DNA of 12,591 nucleotides from Sulfuritalea sp. (GCA_023229545.1 JALNZB010000050.1:1-12591); one strand, 5' to 3'. Positions 6,659-12,591 are shown, numbered from the stretch's first letter. Made by a program: numbers and translations. Notes: generated by a model not told the origin, from the sequence alone.

Positions 6659-7108
6659 CTACAAGCCCCAGACTTGTGGCGCCTTGACATAGCCGCTTTG
6701 GCCGTCGCGATGTTTGACTTTGGCCCAGCCGCCGGAGACCGCTTCTAGGAGTTCCAGCACCACGTCGCGTTCGGCCTCGAACACCAGCGCGGCCTTGTCT
6801 TCGGCGGTCGCGCGAATCTGGGCGCGATCAAGCCGGACAATGACATTGCGCTTTTCCGTCAGGTGTTTCTTTTCGATCCAGGCCAGATCGCCCCGGTTGT
6901 CGCGTACCTTGGACCAGCCGTCGAGGCTGACCACCACTTCCACCGGCGTGCCGGCGCGTACCACGAACAGGGGCTTGGCCTTGGCCGAGGGCGCGTCGTA
7001 CATCGGCGCCGCCTCGGTCACCGCGCGGTAGTCGAGCGCGCAAGCAGGCGATACCACGGCCAGCGCGGCCAGGGCCAGTGCAAGCGCCGGAAATCGCCGT
7101 GTCGCCAT
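6659..7108 (-). CDS. Secreted protein with two bacterial SH3 domains
   Basis: A 149-residue protein with a Sec signal peptide: positive Arg4-Arg5, a hydrophobic core of Ala/Leu/Val (8-19), and an ACA-L cleavage site after residue 24. Cys23 is not in a proper lipobox, so a lipoprotein is unlikely. The mature part consists of two SH3-like repeats. The first covers about residues 26-85 and includes GWSKVRDNRGDLAWI; the second covers about 87-148 and includes GWAKVKHRDGQSGYV. The matching GW-K-V...G-V/I pattern is the signature of bacterial SH3b domains, which often bind peptidoglycan or protein ligands in the periplasm. The C-terminal VWGL is a common ending of this small family. It lies six bases after secB and 48 before gpsA. 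The exact ligand is unknown. Confidence 0.85.
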   Translation of the reverse strand: MATRRFPALALALAALAVVSPACALDYRAVTEAAPMYDAPSAKAKPLFVVRAGTPVEVVVSLDGWSKVRDNRGDLAWIEKKHLTEKRNVIVRLDRAQIRATAEDKAALVFEAERDVVLELLEAVSGGWAKVKHRDGQSGYVKAPQVWGL

Positions 7109-7114
7109 CGCCGA

Positions 7115-7573
7115 CTATTGCAGCTGAATCTTGCTTTCGCCCTGCTGCTGTTCCATCAGGCGCTGCTGGTAGAGCGATTCAAAATTCACCGGGGCGAGAA
7201 TCACCGGCGGGAAGCCGGCGCGATTGATCGCGTCGGACACGGTTTCACGGGCATAGGGGAAGAGGATATTCGGGCAGGCCACGGCAAGAATCGGCTCCAG
7301 ATCCTGCTCCGGCACGTTGCGAATCTGGAAAATGCCGGCCTTCACTACCTCGACCAGGAAGAATACGGTTTCGGCTTGCTTCGCATTCACCGTGATCGTC
7401 AGCACCACTTCATACATGCCATCGCCGATGGTGTTCGCTTTGCTTTGAATCTGTACCTCGATGCCCGGCGTCTCGCGTTGCAGAAATACCTGCGGTGCGT
7501 TGGGCACTTCGACGGAAAGATCCTTGACGTAAATCTTTTCGATGCTGAAAACCGGCTGTTGTTCGTCGCTCAT
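7115..7573 (-). CDS. secB: Protein-export chaperone SecB
   Basis: A 152-residue chaperone that keeps preproteins unfolded in the cytosol and delivers them to SecA. The family's conserved blocks are present: FSIEKIYVKDLSVEVPNAP near the N-terminus, the beta-sheet core YEVVLTITVNAK, FLVEVVKAGIFQIRN, and CPNILFPYARETVSDAINRAGFPPVILAPVNFESLY. The last is nearly invariant in SecB. The Gln-rich tail ends SKIQLQ, slightly shorter than in E. coli. It is a homotetramer in known family members. The gene lies 35 bases after grxC. The upstream sequence on the coding strand shows no recognisable Shine-Dalgarno (it is pyrimidine-rich), so translation may depend on coupling or on an unstructured leader. Confidence 0.97.
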   Translation of the reverse strand: MSDEQQPVFSIEKIYVKDLSVEVPNAPQVFLQRETPGIEVQIQSKANTIGDGMYEVVLTITVNAKQAETVFFLVEVVKAGIFQIRNVPEQDLEPILAVACPNILFPYARETVSDAINRAGFPPVILAPVNFESLYQQRLMEQQQGESKIQLQ

Positions 7574-7608
7574 GATGAATTGGTGGGTAAGGATGAAAGG
7601 AGGCGATT

Positions 7609-7866
7609 CTACGCGGCCAGCAGGGAATCGAGTTTGCCCTGACTTTCGAGTTCATACAGATCGTCGCAACCGCCGACATGGGTTTCGCCGATATAGATCT
7701 GGGGCACGGTGCGGCGACCGGTCTTCTGCATCATTTCTTCGCGTCGCTCGGGCTGGAGGTCGACGCGGATCTTCTCGATATCCGTCACGCCCTTGCGGGT
7801 CAGCAGTTGTTCGGCACGCACGCAGAAAGGACATACCGCCGTGGAATACATCAGGACTTTGGACAT
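7609..7866 (-). CDS. grxC: Glutaredoxin 3 (GrxC type)
   Basis: An 85-residue dithiol glutaredoxin that reduces disulfides and glutathione mixed disulfides in the cytosol. The active site is C12-P-F-C15, a variant of the more usual CPYC; Phe at this position is acceptable in the family. The cis-Pro loop T53-V54-P55-Q and the glutathione-binding G65-G66-C67-D68-D69 motif are intact, so it should be functional. The length matches E. coli GrxC (83). GGAG at the right distance (seven bases) supports the ATG. It starts 14 bases after the rhodanese stop. The order rhodanese-grxC-secB matches E. coli yibN-grxC-secB. Confidence 0.95.
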   Translation of the reverse strand: MSKVLMYSTAVCPFCVRAEQLLTRKGVTDIEKIRVDLQPERREEMMQKTGRRTVPQIYIGETHVGGCDDLYELESQGKLDSLLAA

Positions 7867-7880
7867 TGAACGCTCCGTAC

Positions 7881-8291
7881 TCAGGATTTGGTGGTAAGGG
7901 GAAGGCTGGCCTCCCGCCAGGCCGAAATGCCGCCGGCGAGATTGAACACTTTTTCAAAGCCGCCCCTCTTGAGTCGCCCGCAGGCCGACGATGAACGATT
8001 GCCGGAAGCGCAGCAGATGATGACCGGATGGCCCTTGAGCTTCTCGATCTCGGACATCCGTTTTTCAAGCTGGGCCAGCGTGATGTGGCGCGCTCCGGGT
8101 ATGTGACCGGACGTCCACTCGCCGGTTTCGCGTACATCCAGCACCAGCGCGTCTTCGCGGTTCATCAGCAGAGTCGCTTGGGCCGGGGTCAAATCCTCCG
8201 AACTGCCACCGGACAGCATTGGCCACAACAGCATGCCGCCGCTGACCAACGCGAGAGCCACCCAAATCATGTTCTGTTGCACAAATTCCAT
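7881..8291 (-). CDS. Membrane-anchored single-domain rhodanese (YibN-like)
   Basis: A 136-residue protein with an N-terminal membrane span (about residues 8-27, IWVALALVSGGMLLWPML) followed by one rhodanese domain facing the cytoplasm or periplasm. The domain has the CH2A-type start LVLDVRETGEWTSGHIPGARH (49-69), and the active-site loop is C94-A-S-G-N-R99, six residues from the nucleophile Cys to the Arg, as expected for a sulfurtransferase. A neighbouring Cys93 precedes the nucleophile. The C-terminal signature FNLAGGISAWREA is complete. The role is persulfide handling or sulfur transfer. It begins six bases after the arsR stop, and its AAGGAA ribosome site lies in the end of arsR, so the two are co-translated. 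The pair makes a sulfur-stress role likely, though the substrate is unknown. Confidence 0.9.
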   Translation of the reverse strand: MEFVQQNMIWVALALVSGGMLLWPMLSGGSSEDLTPAQATLLMNREDALVLDVRETGEWTSGHIPGARHITLAQLEKRMSEIEKLKGHPVIICCASGNRSSSACGRLKRGGFEKVFNLAGGISAWREASLPLTTKS

Positions 8292-8297
8292 TGTCGT

Positions 8298-8624
8298 CTA
8301 TTCCTTGTGTGCGGGGACACCGCAGAACACCTCGCGCATCAGAGAGATGAGCTGAAGCGTGCGCGGATCCGCGATACGATAAAAAACCCTATTGGCATCC
8401 TTGCGGGTTTGCAGGACGCCCTTGTCGCGCAAAATGGCGAGGTGTTGCGAGATATTGCTCTGCGAGGTGCCGACGGCTTCGACGATATCCTGCACGCAGG
8501 TTTCCTCGCCGCCCACCACGCACAGAATTTTAAGGCGCAACGGATGCGAGATCGCCTTCAGCGACCGCGCCGCAGTCTCTATATGCTCCTGCCTGCCTAT
8601 TAACTCGAAAATCGATGTGTTCAT
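8298..8624 (-). CDS. ArsR-family regulator with persulfide-sensor-like cysteine pair
   Basis: A 108-residue winged-helix repressor of the ArsR/SmtB family. The conserved KAISHPLRLKIL helix (23-34), the recognition helix GTSQSNISQHLAILRDKGVL (52-71) and the wing RKDANRVFYRI (74-84) are all present. The classical arsenic motif ELCVCDL is replaced by ETCVQDI, with only Cys43 kept, so As(III) sensing is unlikely. Instead Cys35 in helix 2 (KILCVV) and Cys101 near the C-terminus (REVFCG) match the two-cysteine layout of the BigR/SqrR/YgaV group, which form a polysulfide bridge and release DNA. It is the first gene of the operon with the rhodanese six bases behind, as with YgaV-YgaP type pairs. A palindrome with a TATAAT box in front suggests autorepression. 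ArsR class is certain; the ligand is inferred. Confidence 0.9.
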   Translation of the reverse strand: MNTSIFELIGRQEHIETAARSLKAISHPLRLKILCVVGGEETCVQDIVEAVGTSQSNISQHLAILRDKGVLQTRKDANRVFYRIADPRTLQLISLMREVFCGVPAHKE

Positions 8625-8725
8625 GCCTTGTGGGCCCCGGTTGTGATGGATGCATTCTCTATGGCTGCAATTCCGAATATTATAGAATACTGTTACTGTT
8701 ATTACTCCACATAAAGGCTTCCGCC
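8625..8725. promoter_or_regulatory. Divergent intergenic region, arsR operon and gpmA
   Basis: These 101 bases separate divergent starts and must hold promoters for both directions. The half near gpmA is AT-rich and ends with AAAGG (8713-8717), a good ribosome site eight bases before the gpmA ATG. I could not resolve the gpmA promoter; it may overlap the candidate arsR operator. Confidence 0.6.
8668..8690 (-). promoter_or_regulatory. Candidate operator and -10 box of the arsR operon
   Basis: This AT-rich island in an otherwise GC-rich gap holds ATTC-C-GAAT at 8670-8678 and TATT-ATAG-AATA at 8678-8689, two overlapping inverted repeats. GAATA occurs twice ten bases apart (8675 and 8685), one helical turn. 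The minus strand reads a perfect TATAAT at 8684-8679, about 55 bases upstream of the arsR start; no good -35 was found at 17 bases. A repressor bound here would cover the -10 box. The operator role is inference. Confidence 0.5.
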
Positions 8726-9475
8726 ATGTACAAAATAGTTCTGCTTCGGCACGGCGAATCCGTGTGGAACCAGGAGAACCGTTTCACCGGCTGGACCGAT
8801 GTCGGTCTTACCGGAAAGGGGCTTGCTGAAGCGGTGACCGCTGGCCAGTTGCTGAAAAAGGAAGGTTTCACTTTCGATCTTGCCTATACCTCGGTGTTGC
8901 GTCGCGCGATCAAGACGCTGTGGACTGTGTTGGAGGAATTGGACCGCATGTGGATTCCGGTGCAGCATTCGTGGCGTCTGAATGAACGTCACTACGGCGC
9001 GCTGCAAGGACTCGACAAGGCCGAAACCGCCGCCAAGTTCGGCGATGAGCAGGTGCTGATCTGGCGTCGCGCCTATGACACGCCGCCGCCGCCGCTGGCG
9101 GAAGGCGATCCGCGCCTGGAAACCGGCAACCCGCGCTACGCCGACCTTTCGGCCACCCAGTTGCCGCGCACGGAATGCCTCAGGGATACCGTGGATCGCT
9201 TTCTGCCGTATTGGCACGAAACCATCGCGCCCGCCGTCAAGTCGGGCAAGAAGGTGGTCATCGTGGCCCATGGCAACAGCCTGCGGGCGCTCGTCAAGTA
9301 TCTCGACAAGGTTCCCGACGCCGATATCGTCGGCCTCAACATTCCTACCGGACAGCCGCTGGTTTATGAACTGGATGCCGATCTGAAGCCGATCCGCAGC
9401 TATTACCTGGGCGATCAGGAAGCCATCAAGGCGGCGATGCAGGCGGTGGCGAATCAGGGCAAAGCCAAGGCGTGA
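8726..9475 (+). CDS. gpmA: 2,3-bisphosphoglycerate-dependent phosphoglycerate mutase
   Basis: A 249-residue cytoplasmic glycolytic enzyme interconverting 3- and 2-phosphoglycerate through a phosphohistidine. The start is ATG at 8726, backed by AAAGG eight bases upstream and by the family N-terminus. An in-frame upstream extension to 8615 overlaps arsR and would add residues unlike the family. Catalytic features are complete: R8-H9-G10-E11 with the phospho-accepting His9, the RFTGWTDVGLTGKG loop (19-32), Glu87 in LNERHYGALQG (85-95), and the second histidine His182 in VAHGNSLRALVKYL. The length equals that of E. coli GpmA (250). The end overlaps the envC start by four bases (GTGA). It takes the place held by the unrelated cofactor-independent GpmM in the matching E. 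coli neighbourhood. Confidence 0.96.
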   Translation: MYKIVLLRHGESVWNQENRFTGWTDVGLTGKGLAEAVTAGQLLKKEGFTFDLAYTSVLRRAIKTLWTVLEELDRMWIPVQHSWRLNERHYGALQGLDKAETAAKFGDEQVLIWRRAYDTPPPPLAEGDPRLETGNPRYADLSATQLPRTECLRDTVDRFLPYWHETIAPAVKSGKKVVIVAHGNSLRALVKYLDKVPDADIVGLNIPTGQPLVYELDADLKPIRSYYLGDQEAIKAAMQAVANQGKAKA

Positions 9476-10761
9476 AACTGTTCACCACGGGGAACACGGG
9501 GAACACGGGGGAAAGACCAACTCGACCTGCTTTTGAATTCCCCGTGCTCCCCGTGGTAATCGCTGTTTTCTTCTGGAGTCTTCTCACCCCCGCTGCATTC
9601 GCTGCCAGCGTCGATACGAAGAAGGGCGAACTCCACGATTTGAAAGGCCGCATCGAGGCCTTGCGGCGCGATATGGCCGCTGCGGAGGAGTCGAAGACCC
9701 ATGCCGCCGACCAGTTGCGCGAGACCGAATCGGCGATCTCCAACGCCAACCGGCGCCTGCACGAACTGGGCGCCGAACGCGTCGGGCTGAAGGCCGAACT
9801 GGCCGATCTCGATGCGCAAAGCCAGCGTCTGGACAGCCAGACCGGCGCCCAGCAAAACCAGTTGGCGCGACTTCTCAAGCGCCAGTTTGTCGGCGGCGAT
9901 TCCGATGCGCTGAAGCTCCTGCTGTCCGGCCACGATCCCAACCAGTCGGCGCGCGACAAGTACTTCCTGACCCAGCTCTCGCGCGCCAAGGCCGATCTGA
10001 TCCAGCAATTGCGTGCCGTCGCTGCCGAGAAAAAACGTCTGGCGGATGCCGCGCGCGAACGACAGACGGCTTTGGCTGACATCGAGCGCCGGCAACAGGA
10101 AAGCCGCGCCCAACTGCTCGACCGCAAGAAACAGCGGCTGACGACGCTGGCCGCGATTGCCGACCGGCTCAAGGCGCAGCGCCGCGAAATATCCAATTTG
10201 AAGCGGGACGAGCAGCGACTGGCAAAATTGATCGAAGGACTGGCGCGTATCGCGGCAACCCATAAAGCCGCGCCGAAAGTTCTCCAAGGGCCGCACAGCG
10301 CTGGCGGTACGGCGATAGCGAGAACCCCAAAGATAAAAAGTCATGACCCCGGCAATGTTGGCGGCGTCTTTGCCGCCTTGCGCGGCCGGCTCCGTTTACC
10401 GGTCAAGGGCGCCATCGCCGGTCGCTTCGGCAGCCCGCGTGCGGAAGGAGGCGCGAGCTGGAAGGGCGTCTTCATCCGTGCCGCCGAAGGCGCCGAGGTC
10501 AAGGCCGTGGCCGCTGGCGCGGTGGTCTTCGCGGATTGGCTGCGCGGCTTTGGCAACCTGCTGATCATCGACCACGGCGACGATTTCCTGTCCGTTTATG
10601 GCAACAACGAGTCCTTGCTGGCGGCGGTGGGCGCCAGCGTCAAAAGCGGTGAGTCCGTCGCCACCGTGGGAAACAGCGGCGGCAACCCGGACTCGGGTTT
10701 ATACTTTGAACTCAGGCATCGGGGCCAGCCGTTCGATCCACTGAAATGGGCCAGAAATTAG
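9472..10761 (+). CDS. envC: EnvC-type murein hydrolase activator (coiled coil plus degenerate LytM)
   Basis: A 429-residue periplasmic protein. After a signal peptide (core about 27-40, cleavage near AFA-AS, residue 44), a long coiled coil rich in Ala, Arg, Gln and Glu runs from about 48 to 260. A Gly/Pro-rich linker and a C-terminal LytM/M23 domain (about 304-429, from RLRLPVKGAIAGRFG) follow. The LytM zinc ligands are absent: the first His position reads SWKGVFI and the usual HxH is YFELRH, as in EnvC proteins that activate amidases at the septum rather than cut peptidoglycan. The GTG at 9472 overlaps the gpmA stop (GTGA), giving translational coupling. Residues 5-29 are encoded by a hairpin repeat, so the leader is unusual. 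Later GTGs at 9544 and 9553 are possible starts but would leave a signal peptide with no positive residues. Confidence 0.9.
   Translation: MKLFTTGNTGNTGERPTRPAFEFPVLPVVIAVFFWSLLTPAAFAASVDTKKGELHDLKGRIEALRRDMAAAEESKTHAADQLRETESAISNANRRLHELGAERVGLKAELADLDAQSQRLDSQTGAQQNQLARLLKRQFVGGDSDALKLLLSGHDPNQSARDKYFLTQLSRAKADLIQQLRAVAAEKKRLADAARERQTALADIERRQQESRAQLLDRKKQRLTTLAAIADRLKAQRREISNLKRDEQRLAKLIEGLARIAATHKAAPKVLQGPHSAGGTAIARTPKIKSHDPGNVGGVFAALRGRLRLPVKGAIAGRFGSPRAEGGASWKGVFIRAAEGAEVKAVAAGAVVFADWLRGFGNLLIIDHGDDFLSVYGNNESLLAAVGASVKSGESVATVGNSGGNPDSGLYFELRHRGQPFDPLKWARN
9484..9557. repeat. Hairpin repeat element inside the envC leader
   Basis: The left arm (9484-9503) and right arm (9538-9557) form a 20-bp inverted repeat with one mismatch, around a 34-base loop. 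The arms consist of the CACGGGGA motif in near-tandem copies: on the left GAACACGGG occurs twice in direct order (9492-9500 and 9501-9509). The element begins about ten bases after the gpmA stop. It is in frame with envC, and the opposite strand reads the peptide SPVFPVFPVVNSF. Similar (CACGGGGAA)-type intergenic repeats occur in various bacterial genomes, from memory; no search was run. Confidence 0.8.
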
Positions 10762-10823
10762 CCAAACTCGCGCTACACTGAACCTATCCCGGCAAGCCCC
10801 GCCCTTATCCGTTCGGAGTTCCT

Positions 10824-12230
10824 ATGAGCAGCAAGTTGCAACAAGTGGGTCTGGTGGTAACCGGTTTGTTCGCCGGCATCCTCGTCAGTCTGAATTTTTC
10901 CGCCAGCGCCGGCAAGGATGCGGCCACGTCGGCGCTGCCGATTGCGGAGTTGCGCAGCTTCGCCGATGTCTACAACGCCATCAAGCAGGGTTATGTCGAA
11001 CCGGTGGAAGACAAGGTGCTGATCACCCACGCCATCAGCGGTATGCTGGCCAATCTCGATCCGCACTCGGCCTACCTCGACGCCGATTCCTTCAAGGATC
11101 TGCAAGTCAGCACCCAAGGCGAATTCGGCGGCCTCGGTATCGAAGTCGGCATGGAAGACGGCTTCGTCAAGGTCGTGTCGCCGATCGAGGACACGCCGGC
11201 GTTCAGGGCCGGGCTGAAACCCGGCGACCTCATCATCAAGCTCGACGACACCCCGGTCAAGGGCCTCACGCTTAATGACGCCGTCAAGAAAATGCGCGGC
11301 AAGCCGAAGACCCAGATACGGCTCACCATCGTGCGCAAGGGCGAAGGCAAGCCTTTTGAAGTCACCCTGACGCGCGAGAAGATCAAGGTGGCGAGCGTCA
11401 AGTCGAAGCTGCTCGAAGGCGGCTACGGCTACCTGCGCGTTACGCAGTTCCAGGAGGAGACCGCGCCGGACGTGGTCAAGCACCTCGAAAAACTGGCGAA
11501 GACGGACAAGGACGCCAAGGGCGAGGGCATCAAGGGCCTGGTGCTCGACCTGCGCAACGATCCGGGCGGCCTGCTCAACGGCGCGGTGGGCGTTTCCGCC
11601 GCCTTCCTGCCGCCGAAAGTGCTGGTCACCTCGACCGACGGTCGCACCGAGGACGCCAAGCGTCGCTTCACGGCCAGCCCGGAGGACTACCAGCGCGGCT
11701 ACAAGGATGACTTCATGAAGAACCTGCCAGCCTTCGCCAGGACCACGCCGATGGTGGTGCTGGTCAACGCCGGTTCCGCTTCCGCCTCGGAGATCGTCGC
11801 CGGGGCCTTGCAGGATCACAAGCGCGCCGTGGTGATGGGCACCCAGACCTTCGGCAAGGGCTCGGTGCAAACTGTCCTGCCGCTGTCCAACAACGCCGCA
11901 ATCAAGCTCACCACCGCGCGCTACTTCACACCCTCGGGCCGATCCATCCAGGCCAAGGGCATTACGCCGGACATCATCGTCGAGGAATCCGCCAACGGCG
12001 AATCGCGTGAGCGCATACGCGAAGCCGATCTGGAACGCCATCTCGGCGGTGACAAGGACAAGCCGGTAGAAGCCACTCCGCCGAAGCCGCAGACGAAGAA
12101 CGGCAAGAAGGGCAAGACCGACGAGGCCGACGACAAGCCGCACGCACCGCTGGAATTTGCCTCGAAGAAGGACTACCAGTTGGGGCAGGCGGTGAACCTG
12201 CTCAAGGCCTGGCAGATCATCAAGCGCTGA
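10824..12230 (+). CDS. ctpA: C-terminal processing peptidase, S41 family (CtpA type)
   Basis: A 468-residue periplasmic serine protease that trims or degrades proteins from their C-termini. An N-terminal hydrophobic segment (7-25) is a signal peptide or anchor. A helical region with HSAYLD (81-86) precedes a PDZ domain (about 100-173, including GGLGIEVG and LKPGDLIIKLDDTPV). The S41 catalytic core follows: GLVLDLRNDPGGLL (238-251), catalytic Ser320 in NAGSASASEIVAGAL, and the general-base Lys345 in GTQTFGKGSVQT, spaced 25 apart as in other CtpA enzymes. Then ARYFTPSGRSIQAKGITPDI is conserved. The tail has a Lys/Asp/Pro-rich low-complexity linker (about 409-440) before a short conserved C-terminus. 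GGAG at 10815-10818 supports the ATG. It lies 62 bases after envC; with EnvC it may act in cell-wall turnover, which is inference. Confidence 0.96.
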   Translation: MSSKLQQVGLVVTGLFAGILVSLNFSASAGKDAATSALPIAELRSFADVYNAIKQGYVEPVEDKVLITHAISGMLANLDPHSAYLDADSFKDLQVSTQGEFGGLGIEVGMEDGFVKVVSPIEDTPAFRAGLKPGDLIIKLDDTPVKGLTLNDAVKKMRGKPKTQIRLTIVRKGEGKPFEVTLTREKIKVASVKSKLLEGGYGYLRVTQFQEETAPDVVKHLEKLAKTDKDAKGEGIKGLVLDLRNDPGGLLNGAVGVSAAFLPPKVLVTSTDGRTEDAKRRFTASPEDYQRGYKDDFMKNLPAFARTTPMVVLVNAGSASASEIVAGALQDHKRAVVMGTQTFGKGSVQTVLPLSNNAAIKLTTARYFTPSGRSIQAKGITPDIIVEESANGESRERIREADLERHLGGDKDKPVEATPPKPQTKNGKKGKTDEADDKPHAPLEFASKKDYQLGQAVNLLKAWQIIKR

Positions 12231-12246
12231 GAGCGAGACACGTGCG

Positions 12247-12591
12247 ATGAGCCGGATGACTCCTGAAAAGGCTCGCGAGTTGCGCGATGAGTTGCGCACC
12301 GGCAAGCCTCGCCAGCGTCCCTCGTCCTTCGTGCCGCAACCCGGCACGCGCAAGCACCGCGAACTGCGCTTTGATCACCGCCATCCGGAACACGTCGAGG
12401 AAGCCCGTACGCTCCTTGCGGGACTCGAAGGCATGGAAATCGACACCGGTCTGGCGCCCTTCAGTCTTTCGATCTGGTACGAAATCAGCGACTACTCGCT
12501 CGAAGGTCTCGAAGCTGCACTGGTGCGCCAGGGCTTTCATCTCGACCGCAGCCTGTACTGCAAGCTGATGCGCGCCTGGTGTATTTCTGCG
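12247..12591 (+). CDS. Unidentified small protein, N-terminal part (runs off the right edge)
   Basis: From ATG at 12247, 115 codons stay open to the window end, with GC-rich codon use like its neighbours. A second in-frame ATG lies at 12256. The first 35 residues are charged and look disordered (KARELRDELRTGKPRQRPSS). Residues 38-100 read as alternating strand and helix: RELRFDH, an HPEHVEEARTLLAGLEG helix, IDTG...FSLSIWYEI, a SLEGLEAALVRQ helix, and HLDRS. This beta-alpha-beta-beta-alpha-beta order suggests a ferredoxin-like or HMA-like fold. The CxxC metal motif of HMA proteins is missing. Only a weak purine-rich site (GAGCGAG) precedes the start. It begins 16 bases after ctpA on the same strand, so it is probably co-transcribed. 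I do not know its function. Confidence 0.75.
   Translation, partial: MSRMTPEKARELRDELRTGKPRQRPSSFVPQPGTRKHRELRFDHRHPEHVEEARTLLAGLEGMEIDTGLAPFSLSIWYEISDYSLEGLEAALVRQGFHLDRSLYCKLMRAWCISA

Noticed and set aside
5537..6748. Long open frame on the plus strand antisense to gpsA
   Set aside because: gpsA is intact and conserved over the whole region. The plus frame overlaps trmL and two minus genes and has low-complexity composition typical of shadow frames.
8298..8624. Arsenic or zinc sensor function for the ArsR-family protein
   Set aside because: The CVC metal motif of helix 3 is changed to CVQ, and no arsenic or metal transporter gene is nearby; sulfur-handling genes are.
8615..8725. Longer gpmA start upstream of 8726
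   Set aside because: The extra residues overlap the arsR start and promoter, and do not look like the GpmA family, whose conserved N-terminus begins at MYKIVLLRHGES with a good ribosome site.
9484..9557. Rho-independent terminator after gpmA
   Set aside because: The stem is strong, but no T-run follows either arm, the loop is long, and the sequence is in frame inside envC.
9454..10344. Minus-strand open frames over the envC coiled coil
   Set aside because: The EnvC frame has the coiled coil, the LytM domain and coupling with gpmA. The minus frames only mirror its biased composition.
10773..12353. Long open frame on the minus strand (about 526 codons)
   Set aside because: It lies fully antisense to ctpA, whose protein has intact S41 motifs. 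The long frame is a by-product of high GC and codon bias; its translation has no recognisable domains.
1..12591. CRISPR array, tRNA, rRNA, integrase, transposase or phage genes
   Set aside because: I looked for regular direct repeats, tRNA-like cloverleaf ends and mobile-element protein motifs and saw none; nearly all space is filled by core genes.

Overview
The window looks like a chromosomal segment of a betaproteobacterium, probably close to Rhodocyclales or Nitrosomonadales. The evidence is high GC, strong G/C third-position bias, protein sequences of betaproteobacterial type, and the neighbourhood gpsA-secB-grxC-rhodanese / gpmA-envC-ctpA. The taxon is inferred from the sequence and was not confirmed by any search. 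I see no tRNA, rRNA, CRISPR array, integrase or insertion sequence.

Left part (about 1-5016, all minus strand): a type IV pilus / MSHA-type biogenesis operon. In transcription order it holds an MshE/GspE-family ATPase with an intact c-di-GMP-binding MshEN domain, an MshG/GspF-family inner-membrane platform protein, a small protein with an atypical prepilin-like N-terminus in the mshF position, two type IV prepilins in the mshB and mshA positions, and then the start of a multi-pass membrane protein that runs off the left edge. The order E-G-F-B-A matches the core of classical MSHA loci. The ATPase and platform protein would assemble the pilins into a surface filament, and c-di-GMP would gate the motor.

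Middle (5017-8725): a short divergent promoter region, then trmL (tRNA wobble methyltransferase) on the plus strand, convergent with a minus-strand housekeeping/redox operon. In transcription order that operon is an ArsR-family regulator with a two-cysteine, persulfide-sensor-like layout, a membrane-anchored rhodanese, glutaredoxin (grxC), the export chaperone secB, a secreted two-SH3 protein, and gpsA. A perfect TATAAT box buried in an AT-rich palindrome lies in front of the arsR gene and probably serves for autorepression.

Right part (8726-12591, plus strand): gpmA, envC, ctpA and the start of an unidentified small protein. Glycolysis, septal murein hydrolase activation and periplasmic proteolysis are encoded side by side. 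The gpmA/envC junction carries an unusual 74-bp hairpin repeat (imperfect 20-bp stem) that lies inside the translated N-terminus of EnvC.

Most of the content is recognisable core-genome biology. The points most worth a second look are the hairpin repeat that has become part of the EnvC leader, the ArsR-rhodanese pair with its candidate operator, the atypical prepilin-like MshF-position protein, and the swap of phosphoglycerate mutase type within a neighbourhood otherwise shared with gammaproteobacteria.
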